From Zunongwangia endophytica (GTDB lineage Bacteria; Bacteroidota; Bacteroidia; Flavobacteriales; Flavobacteriaceae), in NCBI RefSeq assembly GCF_030409505.1, contig NZ_JAUFPZ010000002.1, forward strand, positions 1 through 64,000: a stretch of DNA of 64,000 nucleotides, written 5' to 3'. A program made the translations under genes and the position numbers. Under the pieces are notes generated by a model that had not been told where the DNA came from, did not search any database, and saw only the letters and a list, made by a program, of their open reading frames with translations. The number at the start of each line of letters is the position of its first letter. The stretch's first letter is position 1. Positions 8,403-17,308 of this stretch are shown here, one piece after another.

Positions 8403-11400
8403 ATGAAAATAAAATTAACTACTAACTCGACTGTTCAGTTTAGGAGGTACATTAAAATTCTAATGAAAAGTTTCGTTTTTTTATTCTGTACAACTGTATT
8501 CAGTTTTACGTCTACTAACATTTTATCTCAAAATGCTAATATTAGCATCGATTCTGATAAAACAATTTCAGTAGATGAGGTACTTAATTTAGTGATGAGT
8601 CAAACTGATTATGTTTTTGTATATCAGTCCGATTTGTTCAAAGACTTGCCAGAAGTCGAATTAAAAAAAGGAATTATCAAGGCTAACAATTTGCTTAATT
8701 CTAGTTTGGTAGATAGCAACTTTGATTTTGTATATGATAATGAATATACAATTATTTTTAAAGAAAAACCGAACACAACTCAACAACAGCTGCTTGTTAG
8801 TGGAACAATCACCGATGAGCAGGGAATGCCTTTACCTGGATTGACTGTTTATATTTCCAGTACCCAGCCGAATATGGAGCAAGGTGAAAATGGAAGCAAA
8901 ACTATGGTAAGAGGCACTGTTACCGATTTTGATGGCAAATTTTCAATTCAAGCAGACAAAGGACAGTTTTTAGTTATTACGGGTGTAGGGTATGAAATGT
9001 ATTACCAAAAAGTAGAATCTACAATGAAAAATGTTTCTATTTCCTTGAAGGAAGAAATGAATTCTTTAGAAGAGGTTATGGTGGTTGGGTACGGAACAAC
9101 AAAAAAAAAGGATTTAACAGGATCTGTAGGATCTGTGAAGGCTGAAGAGTTAGGGCAGATTCAAACACAAACGGTAGATCAGGCTTTAATAGGAAAAGTT
9201 GCCGGAGTTTATGTTCAAAATAGAGGAGGGCAACCAGGAGCCGGAGCTTTTGTGCAAGTTAGAGGGCTCAGCCAAATTAGAGGAGACAATCAACCATTAT
9301 ATGTTATTGATGGAGTTCCAATAAATATCACACCAAATACCGAATCTCTTGGGATTATTAATTATGGTTCGCGTGAAAATCCGCTTTTATCTATAAATCC
9401 GGATGATATTGAACGTGTAGATATTTTAAAAGATGCTTCAGCAGCTGCGATCTATGGATCAAGAGCCGCAAATGGTGTTGTAATAGTAACTACAAAACGT
9501 GGTAAACGAGGTGAAGCACCAAGATTATCTTTTAATGTAAGTTCTACCATTCAAAATCCGGTGGATACTTATGATTATTTGGATGCCTCAGATTATATAT
9601 CCTGGACTCAGGGCAATGCTCGTCGTATATTAAGTGGTGTTCCTGAAGAAAATTGGGAATCTGCTTACCCAGTACAAAATAGGATCTTAAAAAATCCAGA
9701 TAGTTATTTTGGAAATGCAGATGCAAACTGGCAGGATATTATAAAGAATAAAAATGCTTTATGGACAAAGTATAGTCTTAGCGTTAGCGGAGGTACAGAA
9801 AAAGCCAGTTACTTCACTTCTCTTGGTATTTCAGATCAGGATGGAGCTATGATAGGTAATAATTTTAAGCGCTACAATTTAAGTACAAACGTAGATGCCA
9901 ATGTAACCGATCTTTTAAAAGTAGGGACGTCTATTAATTATAATTATTCCATTAATAAGAATAAGGGGTTTACTTCCTTAAGTCAAGGACAATTTAGACC
10001 CGATTTAACTCCTTATAATGATGATGGATCATATTCAACTTTTGATGGCGAATATGGTGAGCAGTTTACACTTTTGGGCAATGGAAACCAAATGAGGGAT
10101 AAAAGAATTTCTAAAAACCTTTTAGCCACGATTTTTGGGGAATATGAGATTATAGATGATTTAAAGTTTAAATCTCGAATTAGTATTGGCTTGAAAGAAG
10201 ATAATATCGATGAGTTTTACACTTCAAAATCTACAGAGGCTTTATATGAAGGTTTATATTATAGTCGACCTGGTGCTGTTTTAGGTGTACAAACTAATAA
10301 TAACTGGTCTACGACATTTACAAATACGCTAAACTTCAACAAAACAATTAATAAAAATCATACAATCGATGCTGTTGTTGGAGTTTCTTGGGATCGGAGT
10401 CGTTATGATGCAGAATCACAAACTTATAGAGGTTTTCCAGACGATGATATTTTAACTAACATAGCTTCAGCAAGTTTTTTTGATGATGCCAATAGTGAGA
10501 GTTTACAGCAGGGCTTAAACTCTATTTTTGGAAGAATAAACTACAATTATAAAAGCAAATACTTAGCTACATTTACTGCACGTAGGGACGGATCAACAAA
10601 ATTTGGTCCAGATAATCAATTTGGATTTTTCCCTTCTGGTGCTCTTGCCTGGAATATGCATAACGAAGATTTCTTAAGAGAAGTAAGTTTTGTTAATCAA
10701 CTTAAGCTAAGAGCTTCTTTGGGGCGCGTAGGGTCTGACAATTTACCTTCTTTTACCTACTTGTCCTACTATCAAGCGTTAGAAAATGGAGATTCTTATT
10801 ATGATGGCCAAAACGGTATAGCTGTTACAGGAGTGCCAAATACAGGAATTAGATGGGAAGAAACCGATCAATTAGATCTTGGTGCAGAATTTAGTTTATT
10901 CAATAATCGTTTAGAAGGTGAGATTGTTTATTATGAAAAAAATACTTCCGGTATAATTTTATTTTCCCCAATCCCTGCAGAAACTGGATTCAACTCTTGG
11001 AATACTAATATTGCAGATGTTTCGAATAAAGGTTGGGAGATAACAATAGGAGGAGATATCATCAGAAATAAAAATTTCACTTGGAATTCTTCACTTAATA
11101 TCGCAACTGTTAAAAATAATGTGGATCATTTGTATGGTTCAAATTCAGGAGATCAAACTGGTATTGTAGAAGGTCAGCCTATTGGCGTAATAATGGGGTA
11201 CGATGTAATTAAAATTGTTCAGACACAGGAAGAAATAGATGAATTAAATAGTACGCTAGATGGTCGCTATCAATCTTCACTAAGACAACCAGGAGATTAT
11301 CTTTTTAAAGATATAAATGGTGACGGTAAAGTTAATACAAATGATAGAACACCTATTGGTAATCCTAATCCCGATTTCTTTGGGGGGTGGAACAACCGAC

Positions 11401-11876
11401 TTTCTTACAAAAATTGGAGTTTAAACATGAATTGGAATTTTGTTAGTGGAGCGCAACGAGAATATGAAATGATAACAAAATTAAGGTCTATCGATATTAA
11501 CTCAAATATCACCAATCTAGTAAGTAATACATGGGCAGAAAATAATACTGATGCAACTTATGCCAGACACGGTTCAAGAAGTCACGGCTCTACTCCAAGT
11601 TCAAAATCAATTGTAGATGCATCTTACATTAAACTTAGATCTGCTTCTATTAGTTATAATTTGCCTAAAAAATGGTTTGGAGATACAGGAATTTCTAATA
11701 CTCGATTAACCTTGAGTGGAAATAACCTAATCACTATTACCGATTATCCCGGTTTAGATCCTGAAGATGTTTCTAGTTTTGGTTTTGCAAACCGAAGTAC
11801 CAATTTCAACTCAGATGATGGACTTTCGTATCCAAATGTTAGAACTTTCACATTTGCTCTAAATGTGACCTTTTAA
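8403..11876 (+). CDS. SusC-like TonB-dependent transporter with STN domain, locus 1
   Basis: An outer-membrane TonB-dependent transporter of the SusC/RagA type, 1157 residues, that would import a ligand delivered by the neighbouring SusD. After the signal sequence come an STN signalling domain (roughly 48-125), a carboxypeptidase-regulatory-like domain (about 130-215, GTVTDFDGKFSI), the plug (VMVVGYGTTKKKDLTGSV, PLYVIDGVPI, DASAAAIYGSRAANGVV) and a 22-strand-type barrel ending in TFALNVTF. The STN domain fits control by the upstream ECF/FecR pair. The start at 8403 is used; an internal MKSFVFLF is a second possibility. The ligand cannot be told from sequence. Confidence 0.95.
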   Translation: MKIKLTTNSTVQFRRYIKILMKSFVFLFCTTVFSFTSTNILSQNANISIDSDKTISVDEVLNLVMSQTDYVFVYQSDLFKDLPEVELKKGIIKANNLLNSSLVDSNFDFVYDNEYTIIFKEKPNTTQQQLLVSGTITDEQGMPLPGLTVYISSTQPNMEQGENGSKTMVRGTVTDFDGKFSIQADKGQFLVITGVGYEMYYQKVESTMKNVSISLKEEMNSLEEVMVVGYGTTKKKDLTGSVGSVKAEELGQIQTQTVDQALIGKVAGVYVQNRGGQPGAGAFVQVRGLSQIRGDNQPLYVIDGVPINITPNTESLGIINYGSRENPLLSINPDDIERVDILKDASAAAIYGSRAANGVVIVTTKRGKRGEAPRLSFNVSSTIQNPVDTYDYLDASDYISWTQGNARRILSGVPEENWESAYPVQNRILKNPDSYFGNADANWQDIIKNKNALWTKYSLSVSGGTEKASYFTSLGISDQDGAMIGNNFKRYNLSTNVDANVTDLLKVGTSINYNYSINKNKGFTSLSQGQFRPDLTPYNDDGSYSTFDGEYGEQFTLLGNGNQMRDKRISKNLLATIFGEYEIIDDLKFKSRISIGLKEDNIDEFYTSKSTEALYEGLYYSRPGAVLGVQTNNNWSTTFTNTLNFNKTINKNHTIDAVVGVSWDRSRYDAESQTYRGFPDDDILTNIASASFFDDANSESLQQGLNSIFGRINYNYKSKYLATFTARRDGSTKFGPDNQFGFFPSGALAWNMHNEDFLREVSFVNQLKLRASLGRVGSDNLPSFTYLSYYQALENGDSYYDGQNGIAVTGVPNTGIRWEETDQLDLGAEFSLFNNRLEGEIVYYEKNTSGIILFSPIPAETGFNSWNTNIADVSNKGWEITIGGDIIRNKNFTWNSSLNIATVKNNVDHLYGSNSGDQTGIVEGQPIGVIMGYDVIKIVQTQEEIDELNSTLDGRYQSSLRQPGDYLFKDINGDGKVNTNDRTPIGNPNPDFFGGWNNRLSYKNWSLNMNWNFVSGAQREYEMITKLRSIDINSNITNLVSNTWAENNTDATYARHGSRSHGSTPSSKSIVDASYIKLRSASISYNLPKKWFGDTGISNTRLTLSGNNLITITDYPGLDPEDVSSFGFANRSTNFNSDDGLSYPNVRTFTFALNVTF

Positions 11877-11919
11877 ATAGAATGCAAGAGCATATTATCC
11901 CAAACAAAAATTTTAAAAG

Positions 11920-13428
11920 ATGAAAAAAATACTATACAAATATATAAGCGTTTTAACGATTTTGGTAACTATATATTCTTGCCAACTAACCGAAGAGCTG
12001 GACGATTATGAACCCTTATATTCATTAGACGCCGAAGATGCAATTGATACACAAGAGACTGCAGAATTAGCGTTAGTTGGAGCATATTCTGGTTTTACAC
12101 AAAGAAGTTTAGGTAGCCCATTTCCAGATATGTTTATTATTCCAGATGTTTTAAGTGGCTATAGCACTGTAGGGCGCATATTTTCTTCAGATCCAGAAGA
12201 AGCGGCCTTTATTCAAAACGATCCAATTTCAACTGGTACGGTTAGAACATTAAACATTTATACTGGTTTATATGAATTTATTAATAGAACAAATTGGATA
12301 ATAAGTACTGTAGAAGGACTTGACGATGATATTTTTGAACCTCAAGTAAGACGTACAGAAATAATTGCTGAAGCTAAAATTCTAAGAGCTTTAGGACATT
12401 TTTATTTGTTACGCAATTTTGGTCAGTTTTACGATATTAATTCAAAATATGGTATAAATACAAGATTAGAGCCCGCCAAATCGGCTGAAGCATACTCTAG
12501 AGATTCAGTTTTAGAAACTTACGAAACGATATTAAATGATTTGGAATATGGTATTGAGAATGGTCCTAGTTTAAGAACTAAAGGCTATACTAATAGCACC
12601 TTTGCAAAAGGATTAAAAGCTAGAGTATTATTATATATGCAGCGTTATAGCGAAGCGGCTATTGTAGCAAAAGAAATAATTGAGAGTTCCAATAGTAACT
12701 TCAGTTTAGAACCTACTTTTTTATCTATTTTTGATGATCATGAATCATCCGTAATATTTCAAAGTTCAGAAATTTTATTTGGGACAAGAGGGGAACCTGC
12801 AGCTACTATTGGTATGGGATCTTATTACAGTGGTTTTTTTGCCACTATTACTCAGGATTATTTAGATGCAGTTAATGGATCGTTGAATGTTAATGGACAG
12901 ACAATTAATATTGGTGGTTCAGAACGAACAGAAGAAATATTTTTTCCGAACTCATCGTATGGAGGATATTATTCAACAAAATACACTTCAAATTTCACAG
13001 ACGGAGATTATGACATGATTTACCATATGCGTATGGCTGAAGTTTATTTAATATTTGCCGAAGCAAATGCCAGAGCAAATAATATGGTAAAACCAGAAGC
13101 TTTGGAAGCATTAAATACAATTCGACTTAGGGCAGGGGCAACTTCGACTGGTGAAGGCGGTTTTGAGAAGTATACGACAACTATAAGTTTAGATCAATTT
13201 CTTACGGCTGTTCGTTATGAAAAATTAGCAGAGTTGTATTCAGAAGGTGGGGAGACATGGTACGATCTAATTCGCTACGATTATAGCGATGGTTTTAATT
13301 CAGGTTTTCAGGTATCTGATGTTAAAGCATCAGCCACAGATCCAGAAAAATTTATTTTACCAATTCCAACTGAGACTATAGATGCAGGAGGGAATATGAT
13401 TGTTCAAAATCCAGGTTATGACGATTAA
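11920..13428 (+). CDS. SusD/RagB-like surface lipoprotein, locus 1
   Basis: A surface-exposed substrate-binding lipoprotein, 502 residues, that caps the SusC channel. The signal ends in the lipobox IYSC. SusD features include IIAEAKILRALGHFYLLRNFG, the helical TPR-like region and the C-terminal motif MRMAEVYLIFAEA with RYEKLAELYSEGG and WYDLIRY. It starts 43 bases after susC, consistent with one transcript. Confidence 0.93.
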   Translation: MKKILYKYISVLTILVTIYSCQLTEELDDYEPLYSLDAEDAIDTQETAELALVGAYSGFTQRSLGSPFPDMFIIPDVLSGYSTVGRIFSSDPEEAAFIQNDPISTGTVRTLNIYTGLYEFINRTNWIISTVEGLDDDIFEPQVRRTEIIAEAKILRALGHFYLLRNFGQFYDINSKYGINTRLEPAKSAEAYSRDSVLETYETILNDLEYGIENGPSLRTKGYTNSTFAKGLKARVLLYMQRYSEAAIVAKEIIESSNSNFSLEPTFLSIFDDHESSVIFQSSEILFGTRGEPAATIGMGSYYSGFFATITQDYLDAVNGSLNVNGQTINIGGSERTEEIFFPNSSYGGYYSTKYTSNFTDGDYDMIYHMRMAEVYLIFAEANARANNMVKPEALEALNTIRLRAGATSTGEGGFEKYTTTISLDQFLTAVRYEKLAELYSEGGETWYDLIRYDYSDGFNSGFQVSDVKASATDPEKFILPIPTETIDAGGNMIVQNPGYDD

Positions 13429-13532
13429 TTTTAATAAAAGTATGGATAATGCACTGGCTTTTAAAACCCGTGATTTGCCATAATCCTTATGCAATCAGAA
13501 ATACCTAATATTAAATTTTAAAACACTTAGAA

Positions 13533-14732
13533 ATGAAAAAGCTTATAGCACTGTTTTGTGTTATCCTGATACTCATAGCTTGTCGAGATGATATAAAATT
13601 AAAGCCTGGTGAGTATGAAATTTCTGGTAAAGTTCGAGGAATGGAGACTGGAAAATTATTTCTTATTTCAAAAAAGCCGAGCGGAATTCAGGTTGATACT
13701 TTATATGTAAAGTCTGGAAATTTTAATTTCAGAAACAGTCTGGAGAATGATGTACTAGAAGCATATATTGCAGATCAGCCTAATTATCGTTCAAGTAATA
13801 ATAAAGCCAGCATTTATATAGAACCAACTCGTATGCAATTACAACTTAATACCAGTGATTTTGAAAGTGTTGAATTAACAGGTTCTCAAACACAGGAGGA
13901 CGCTGAAGCATTACAGCAAAAGCAAAAGGAACTGCGGTTAAAATATAAAAATGAGCTTGGCGCTTATTCAGCTAATGGAGAGCGACTAAAAAAAGCCAAA
14001 AACCCTGAAAAAAAAGAAGAATTAAAATGGAAGGATGACGAATTGAGAGGTGAGCTTCAACCTTATTTCGAAGAAGAAAAAGAGCTTGTCAAACAATTTA
14101 TATCAACACATCCAAAATCGTATATAAGCTTTGAAAATATACTTTATATGATAGAGGAATTCACTCAGGAAGAAGCCAGAAAAGTTTATAATGAATTTCC
14201 AGAGAGCTTTAAAGAAAGAAAACTTGGATCGGTGATTAAAAAACAAATCGACGATAAGTCAAAAGGTATCGTAGGTGCAACTGCTGAAAATTTTAGTAAG
14301 GTGGATATTGATGGCAAACCTCTAAAATTAGAAGATTTTAAAGGACAATATGTATTATTAGATTTTTGGGCTTCGTGGTGTATTCCCTGTAGAAAAGGAA
14401 ATCCGCATTTGTTGAAGATATACGATAATTATAATGACAAAGGTTTTGAAATAATAGGTGTTTCTGATGATGATAGAAATCCTGATGCATGGCTAAAAGC
14501 AGTAAAAAAAGATAGAATAGGAGTATGGCGTCATATCTTAAGAGGGATGGAGGTGGATACCACCAGTGGAGGATTCAAAATAGTCAATCAAGGTATCACA
14601 GAAGGATACAATATTTCTTCTTTACCGACTAAGATATTAGTAGATCCAGATGGAAAAATAGTTGGGCGTTACGACGGAAGTAAAGCAGATGAGGAAGCTT
14701 TGGATAAGAAGTTGGCAGATTTATACGAGTAA
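13533..14732 (+). CDS. TlpA-like thioredoxin-domain lipoprotein with DUF4369-like N-terminus, locus 1
   Basis: A periplasm-facing thiol-disulfide oxidoreductase of 399 residues. A lipobox (LIAC) is followed by a DUF4369-like domain (YEISGKVRGMETGKLFLI), a charged helical linker and a C-terminal thioredoxin fold with active site WASWCIPC (Cys283 and Cys286) and the cis-Pro region SLPTKILVDPDG. It follows susD after about 100 bases. Such proteins commonly accompany SusCD in Bacteroidota, but their substrate is generally unknown. Electrons could come from the DsbD encoded in locus 2. Confidence 0.88.
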   Translation: MKKLIALFCVILILIACRDDIKLKPGEYEISGKVRGMETGKLFLISKKPSGIQVDTLYVKSGNFNFRNSLENDVLEAYIADQPNYRSSNNKASIYIEPTRMQLQLNTSDFESVELTGSQTQEDAEALQQKQKELRLKYKNELGAYSANGERLKKAKNPEKKEELKWKDDELRGELQPYFEEEKELVKQFISTHPKSYISFENILYMIEEFTQEEARKVYNEFPESFKERKLGSVIKKQIDDKSKGIVGATAENFSKVDIDGKPLKLEDFKGQYVLLDFWASWCIPCRKGNPHLLKIYDNYNDKGFEIIGVSDDDRNPDAWLKAVKKDRIGVWRHILRGMEVDTTSGGFKIVNQGITEGYNISSLPTKILVDPDGKIVGRYDGSKADEEALDKKLADLYE

Positions 14733-14847
14733 GTATTGAATCATATTCTATTTCATTTAACTTAACAATTTTGTCAAAGATTTGATAAAGCCTGCTCTAT
14801 AATTGCTAATACCTTAAATCCTAAGTATTTTTAGATGAAAAAGAGGT

Positions 14848-15288
14848 ATGAGAAAGATAGGAGTTAAAAGTGTTTTACGAATTTTGATGGGATCTGCGAT
14901 GGTCTTTGCGGGTATCGCTCATCTATCTTTTAAGCGAAAAGAATTTCAGGCACAGGTGCCAAGATGGTTGCCAACAGACCAAAAAACAATGGATTTGACA
15001 GTGCTTAGTTCTGGTATTACAGAAATTACTTTAGGCTTGTTAATGATTTTATGGAAAGAAAAGAGGATAACTACCGGTCTAATGTTGGCGCTTTTCTATG
15101 TACTTATTTTTCCTGGCAATATTTCACAATATCAAAATAAGATTGATGCATTTAGCTTAGATAGCGACACTAAACGTTTTGTTCGATTACTGTTTCAACC
15201 CGTTTTAATTTATGGAGCATTATGGACTACCGGTGCAGACAAATATTTGATAGAGAAATGCGATTTTCAAAAGTGTCTTAAAAATTAG
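14848..15288 (+). CDS. DoxX-like small membrane protein
   Basis: A 146-residue inner-membrane protein with about four hydrophobic segments (VLRILMGSAMVFAGIAHLSF, LTVLSSGITEITLGLLMILW, GLMLALFYVLIFPGN, LFQPVLIYGALWTTG). The layout resembles DoxX/DoxD-family proteins. It is 115 bases after the thioredoxin lipoprotein on the same strand and may be the last gene of locus 1. Biochemical role unknown; a link to thiol redox chemistry is only suggested by context. Confidence 0.65.
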   Translation: MRKIGVKSVLRILMGSAMVFAGIAHLSFKRKEFQAQVPRWLPTDQKTMDLTVLSSGITEITLGLLMILWKEKRITTGLMLALFYVLIFPGNISQYQNKIDAFSLDSDTKRFVRLLFQPVLIYGALWTTGADKYLIEKCDFQKCLKN

Positions 15289-15414
15289 AAGACTTTAAAC
15301 TCAAAATCCATTAATTCACTACGATTTAAATAAAAAATTCAGCGGAGTAGCTACTATGATATTGAGCCTGCTATTTTGCTGGATGTTATTTAATTGAGCT
15401 TTGCCATTTTTTGA

Positions 15415-15981
15415 TTAAATTCTTCCGAAACAGAGTATAAGCAATAGGTCTGTTTCCTCTTTAAATTCTTTCCTAATACGTTTAAGAGCAATACTCATCT
15501 GTGCTTCCACAGTTTTTACAGAAATCTGTAGTTTTTCCGCAACTTCTTTATAAGAATAGCCTTTTTGCTTATGCATTTTAAATATCATTTTGCATCGATC
15601 GGGAAGGTCATTTACGGTCTTTTCAATCAGTTTTATTTTTTTCTGAAAATCTTCTTCAGGTTCTTCTACTAAAAGTTGAAGCGCTTGATGCTTTAGACCC
15701 TCTAAGTAGCTTTTGTTTTTCTTTTCTTTTCTGAAATTATCAACAAATCTATTATATGCTGAAGTATACAAATAACTTTTTACTGAAGTTGTTAAATTGA
15801 TCTGATTTCTTTTTTCCCATAATTTAATAAAGGTATTCTGAGCAATGTCTTCGGCATCTGCAGTCTTATCAGCATACTGTAAAAGATAGGCTACCAGGGG
15901 TTGGTATAATTCATTGAAAAGTAGGGTGAACGACTTTTCATCCCCCTTTTCCCATAAATTATTCAATTCAGAATTAGTCAT
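15415..15981 (-). CDS. ECF-type RNA polymerase sigma factor (FecI-like), locus 2
   Basis: A 188-residue ECF sigma factor with region 2 (FTLLFNELYQPLVAYLLQYA, EDIAQNTFIKLWEKR) and region 4 (LPDRCKMIFKMHKQKGYSYKEV, EKLQISVKTVEAQMSIA). Unlike locus 1, it is divergent from its fecR partner, with 100 bases between the two start codons, so both could share a regulated promoter region. It is expected to drive the susCD operon to its right. Confidence 0.92.
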   Translation of the reverse strand: MTNSELNNLWEKGDEKSFTLLFNELYQPLVAYLLQYADKTADAEDIAQNTFIKLWEKRNQINLTTSVKSYLYTSAYNRFVDNFRKEKKNKSYLEGLKHQALQLLVEEPEEDFQKKIKLIEKTVNDLPDRCKMIFKMHKQKGYSYKEVAEKLQISVKTVEAQMSIALKRIRKEFKEETDLLLILCFGRI

Positions 15982-16031
15982 ATTTACTGCAAGAAACGAT
16001 AAAGGTTAAAAAAAAATTAATTTTTCTTTAA

Positions 16032-16058
16032 GGGTAGCTTTATTTTTTTTCGTCATTA
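16032..16058 (+). promoter_or_regulatory. Candidate ECF promoter upstream of fecR, locus 2
   Basis: GGGTAG (16032-16037), a T-rich 13-base spacer and CGTCATTA (16051-16058) lie 24-50 bases before fecR. The GGGTAG block recurs before the fecR of locus 1. It is tentatively the sigma-dependent autoregulatory promoter. Confidence 0.4.
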
Positions 16059-16081
16059 ATGTGTAAAATAGTGTATATACG

Positions 16082-17215
16082 ATGGGTAATATTGATAATT
16101 TAATATCAAAATTTCAAAATAAAAGCATTAGTGATGAAGAATTGTCTGAGCTTGAAAATTGGGTAAAAGATAGTAAAGATAATAACGATTATTTTATAAA
16201 GAGCGTTCAGACCGACTATTTAATTTCATCTTTTTATCGAAAGCAAGAAGAAATTCCGAATTTATCAAATCTGAAAAAACCAATAATTGCTCTAAATTCG
16301 AAAAAACAGCGTGCTAATTTGATGAAATTTGCAGCTATTTTTATTGTTGCACTTATAGCTTCCAGTACGGCATACTTCTACTTTTTTAATCCGGCAGAAA
16401 CTACTTATGCGCCCGGAGAAATTATTATCACGAATGAAAATGGTGAAAAAATAACCGTAGACTATCAAATTAAACAGATCGTATATAATGAAGAAGGAGA
16501 AGTTTCAAATTTGGGATCACAAGTAAAAAAGAATCCAAATACTAGCGAAAAAGACAATAATAGGTTAGCGTATAACACGATTAATGTACCTAAAGGAAAG
16601 CGCATCCAATTAGTGTTATCAGATGGAACGAAAGTATATCTTAATTCTGAAAGTTCACTACGATTTCCTTCTCACTTTCCAAAAACAGAACAGTTACGAA
16701 AGGTCAGTATTACCGGCGAGGCAGTTTTCGAAGTACATAAAGATTCTTTAAAACCTTTTATAGTAGAGGCAGGTATGCTGAATATAGAAGTTTTGGGAAC
16801 ACGATTTAATGTAGATGCCTATCCTCAATCTAAACAAATTTCGACTACACTGGCAGAAGGATCGGTACAGATAAATTACGACAATGAAGTTTTTAAACTA
16901 GAACCAGGTGAAGCCGGAATACTTAGCCAAAATACAGATGTGCTGAGCGTAGAAAAAGTAAATGTAGCTAATAAAATGGCTTGGGTAGACGATCGTCTAT
17001 TGTTTATTAACGAGTCCTTTGCAGAAATTCAAAAGAAAATTGAGCGCAGTTACGGAGTTCAAATTATTAATAAAAATGCCCATTTAAATGACGTACGGTT
17101 TAACGGGGATTTCGATATCAAATCAGAAACTATCGAGGATGTACTAGATGCCTTTAAAGCAGTAGACTTTTTCGAATATACTTATAAAAATAATATAGTA
17201 ACCATTAAAAAATAA
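16082..17215 (+). CDS. FecR-family anti-sigma factor, locus 2
   Basis: An inner-membrane anti-sigma factor of 377 residues, same architecture as the locus 1 copy. It has a short cytoplasmic helical part, a membrane span near 81-100 (MKFAAIFIVALIASSTAYFY), a FecR domain (VPKGKRIQLVLSDGTKVYLNS, VSITGEAVFEV, IEVLGTRFNVDAY) and a DUF4974-type end (FINESFAEIQKKIERSYGV). It is the first gene of a long plus-strand operon reaching dsbD. Confidence 0.92.
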   Translation: MGNIDNLISKFQNKSISDEELSELENWVKDSKDNNDYFIKSVQTDYLISSFYRKQEEIPNLSNLKKPIIALNSKKQRANLMKFAAIFIVALIASSTAYFYFFNPAETTYAPGEIIITNENGEKITVDYQIKQIVYNEEGEVSNLGSQVKKNPNTSEKDNNRLAYNTINVPKGKRIQLVLSDGTKVYLNSESSLRFPSHFPKTEQLRKVSITGEAVFEVHKDSLKPFIVEAGMLNIEVLGTRFNVDAYPQSKQISTTLAEGSVQINYDNEVFKLEPGEAGILSQNTDVLSVEKVNVANKMAWVDDRLLFINESFAEIQKKIERSYGVQIINKNAHLNDVRFNGDFDIKSETIEDVLDAFKAVDFFEYTYKNNIVTIKK

Positions 17216-17241
17216 ACGATGACTTAGCGCTTAAACAAAAA

Positions 17242-17261
17242 GGGAATGCGCCAACATTCCC
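17242..17261 (+). promoter_or_regulatory. Hairpin between fecR and susC, locus 2
   Basis: GGGAATG (17242-17248) pairs perfectly with CATTCCC (17255-17261) across a six-base loop. The position equals that of the hairpin in locus 1 although the sequence differs, which points to a conserved function such as attenuation or RNA processing. Confidence 0.6.
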
Positions 17262-17293
17262 TCAAACAATTAACTATTTCCTCAAACAATTAA
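17260..17293 (+). repeat. Tandem 14-nt direct repeat before susC, locus 2
   Basis: CCTCAAACAATTAA occurs at 17260-17273 and again at 17280-17293, a 20-base period (about two helical turns). The first copy overlaps the right arm of the hairpin. It could be a protein- or RNA-binding site or a recent slippage duplication. Confidence 0.7.
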
Positions 17294-17308
17294 AAGTTAT
17301 TCAAAATT

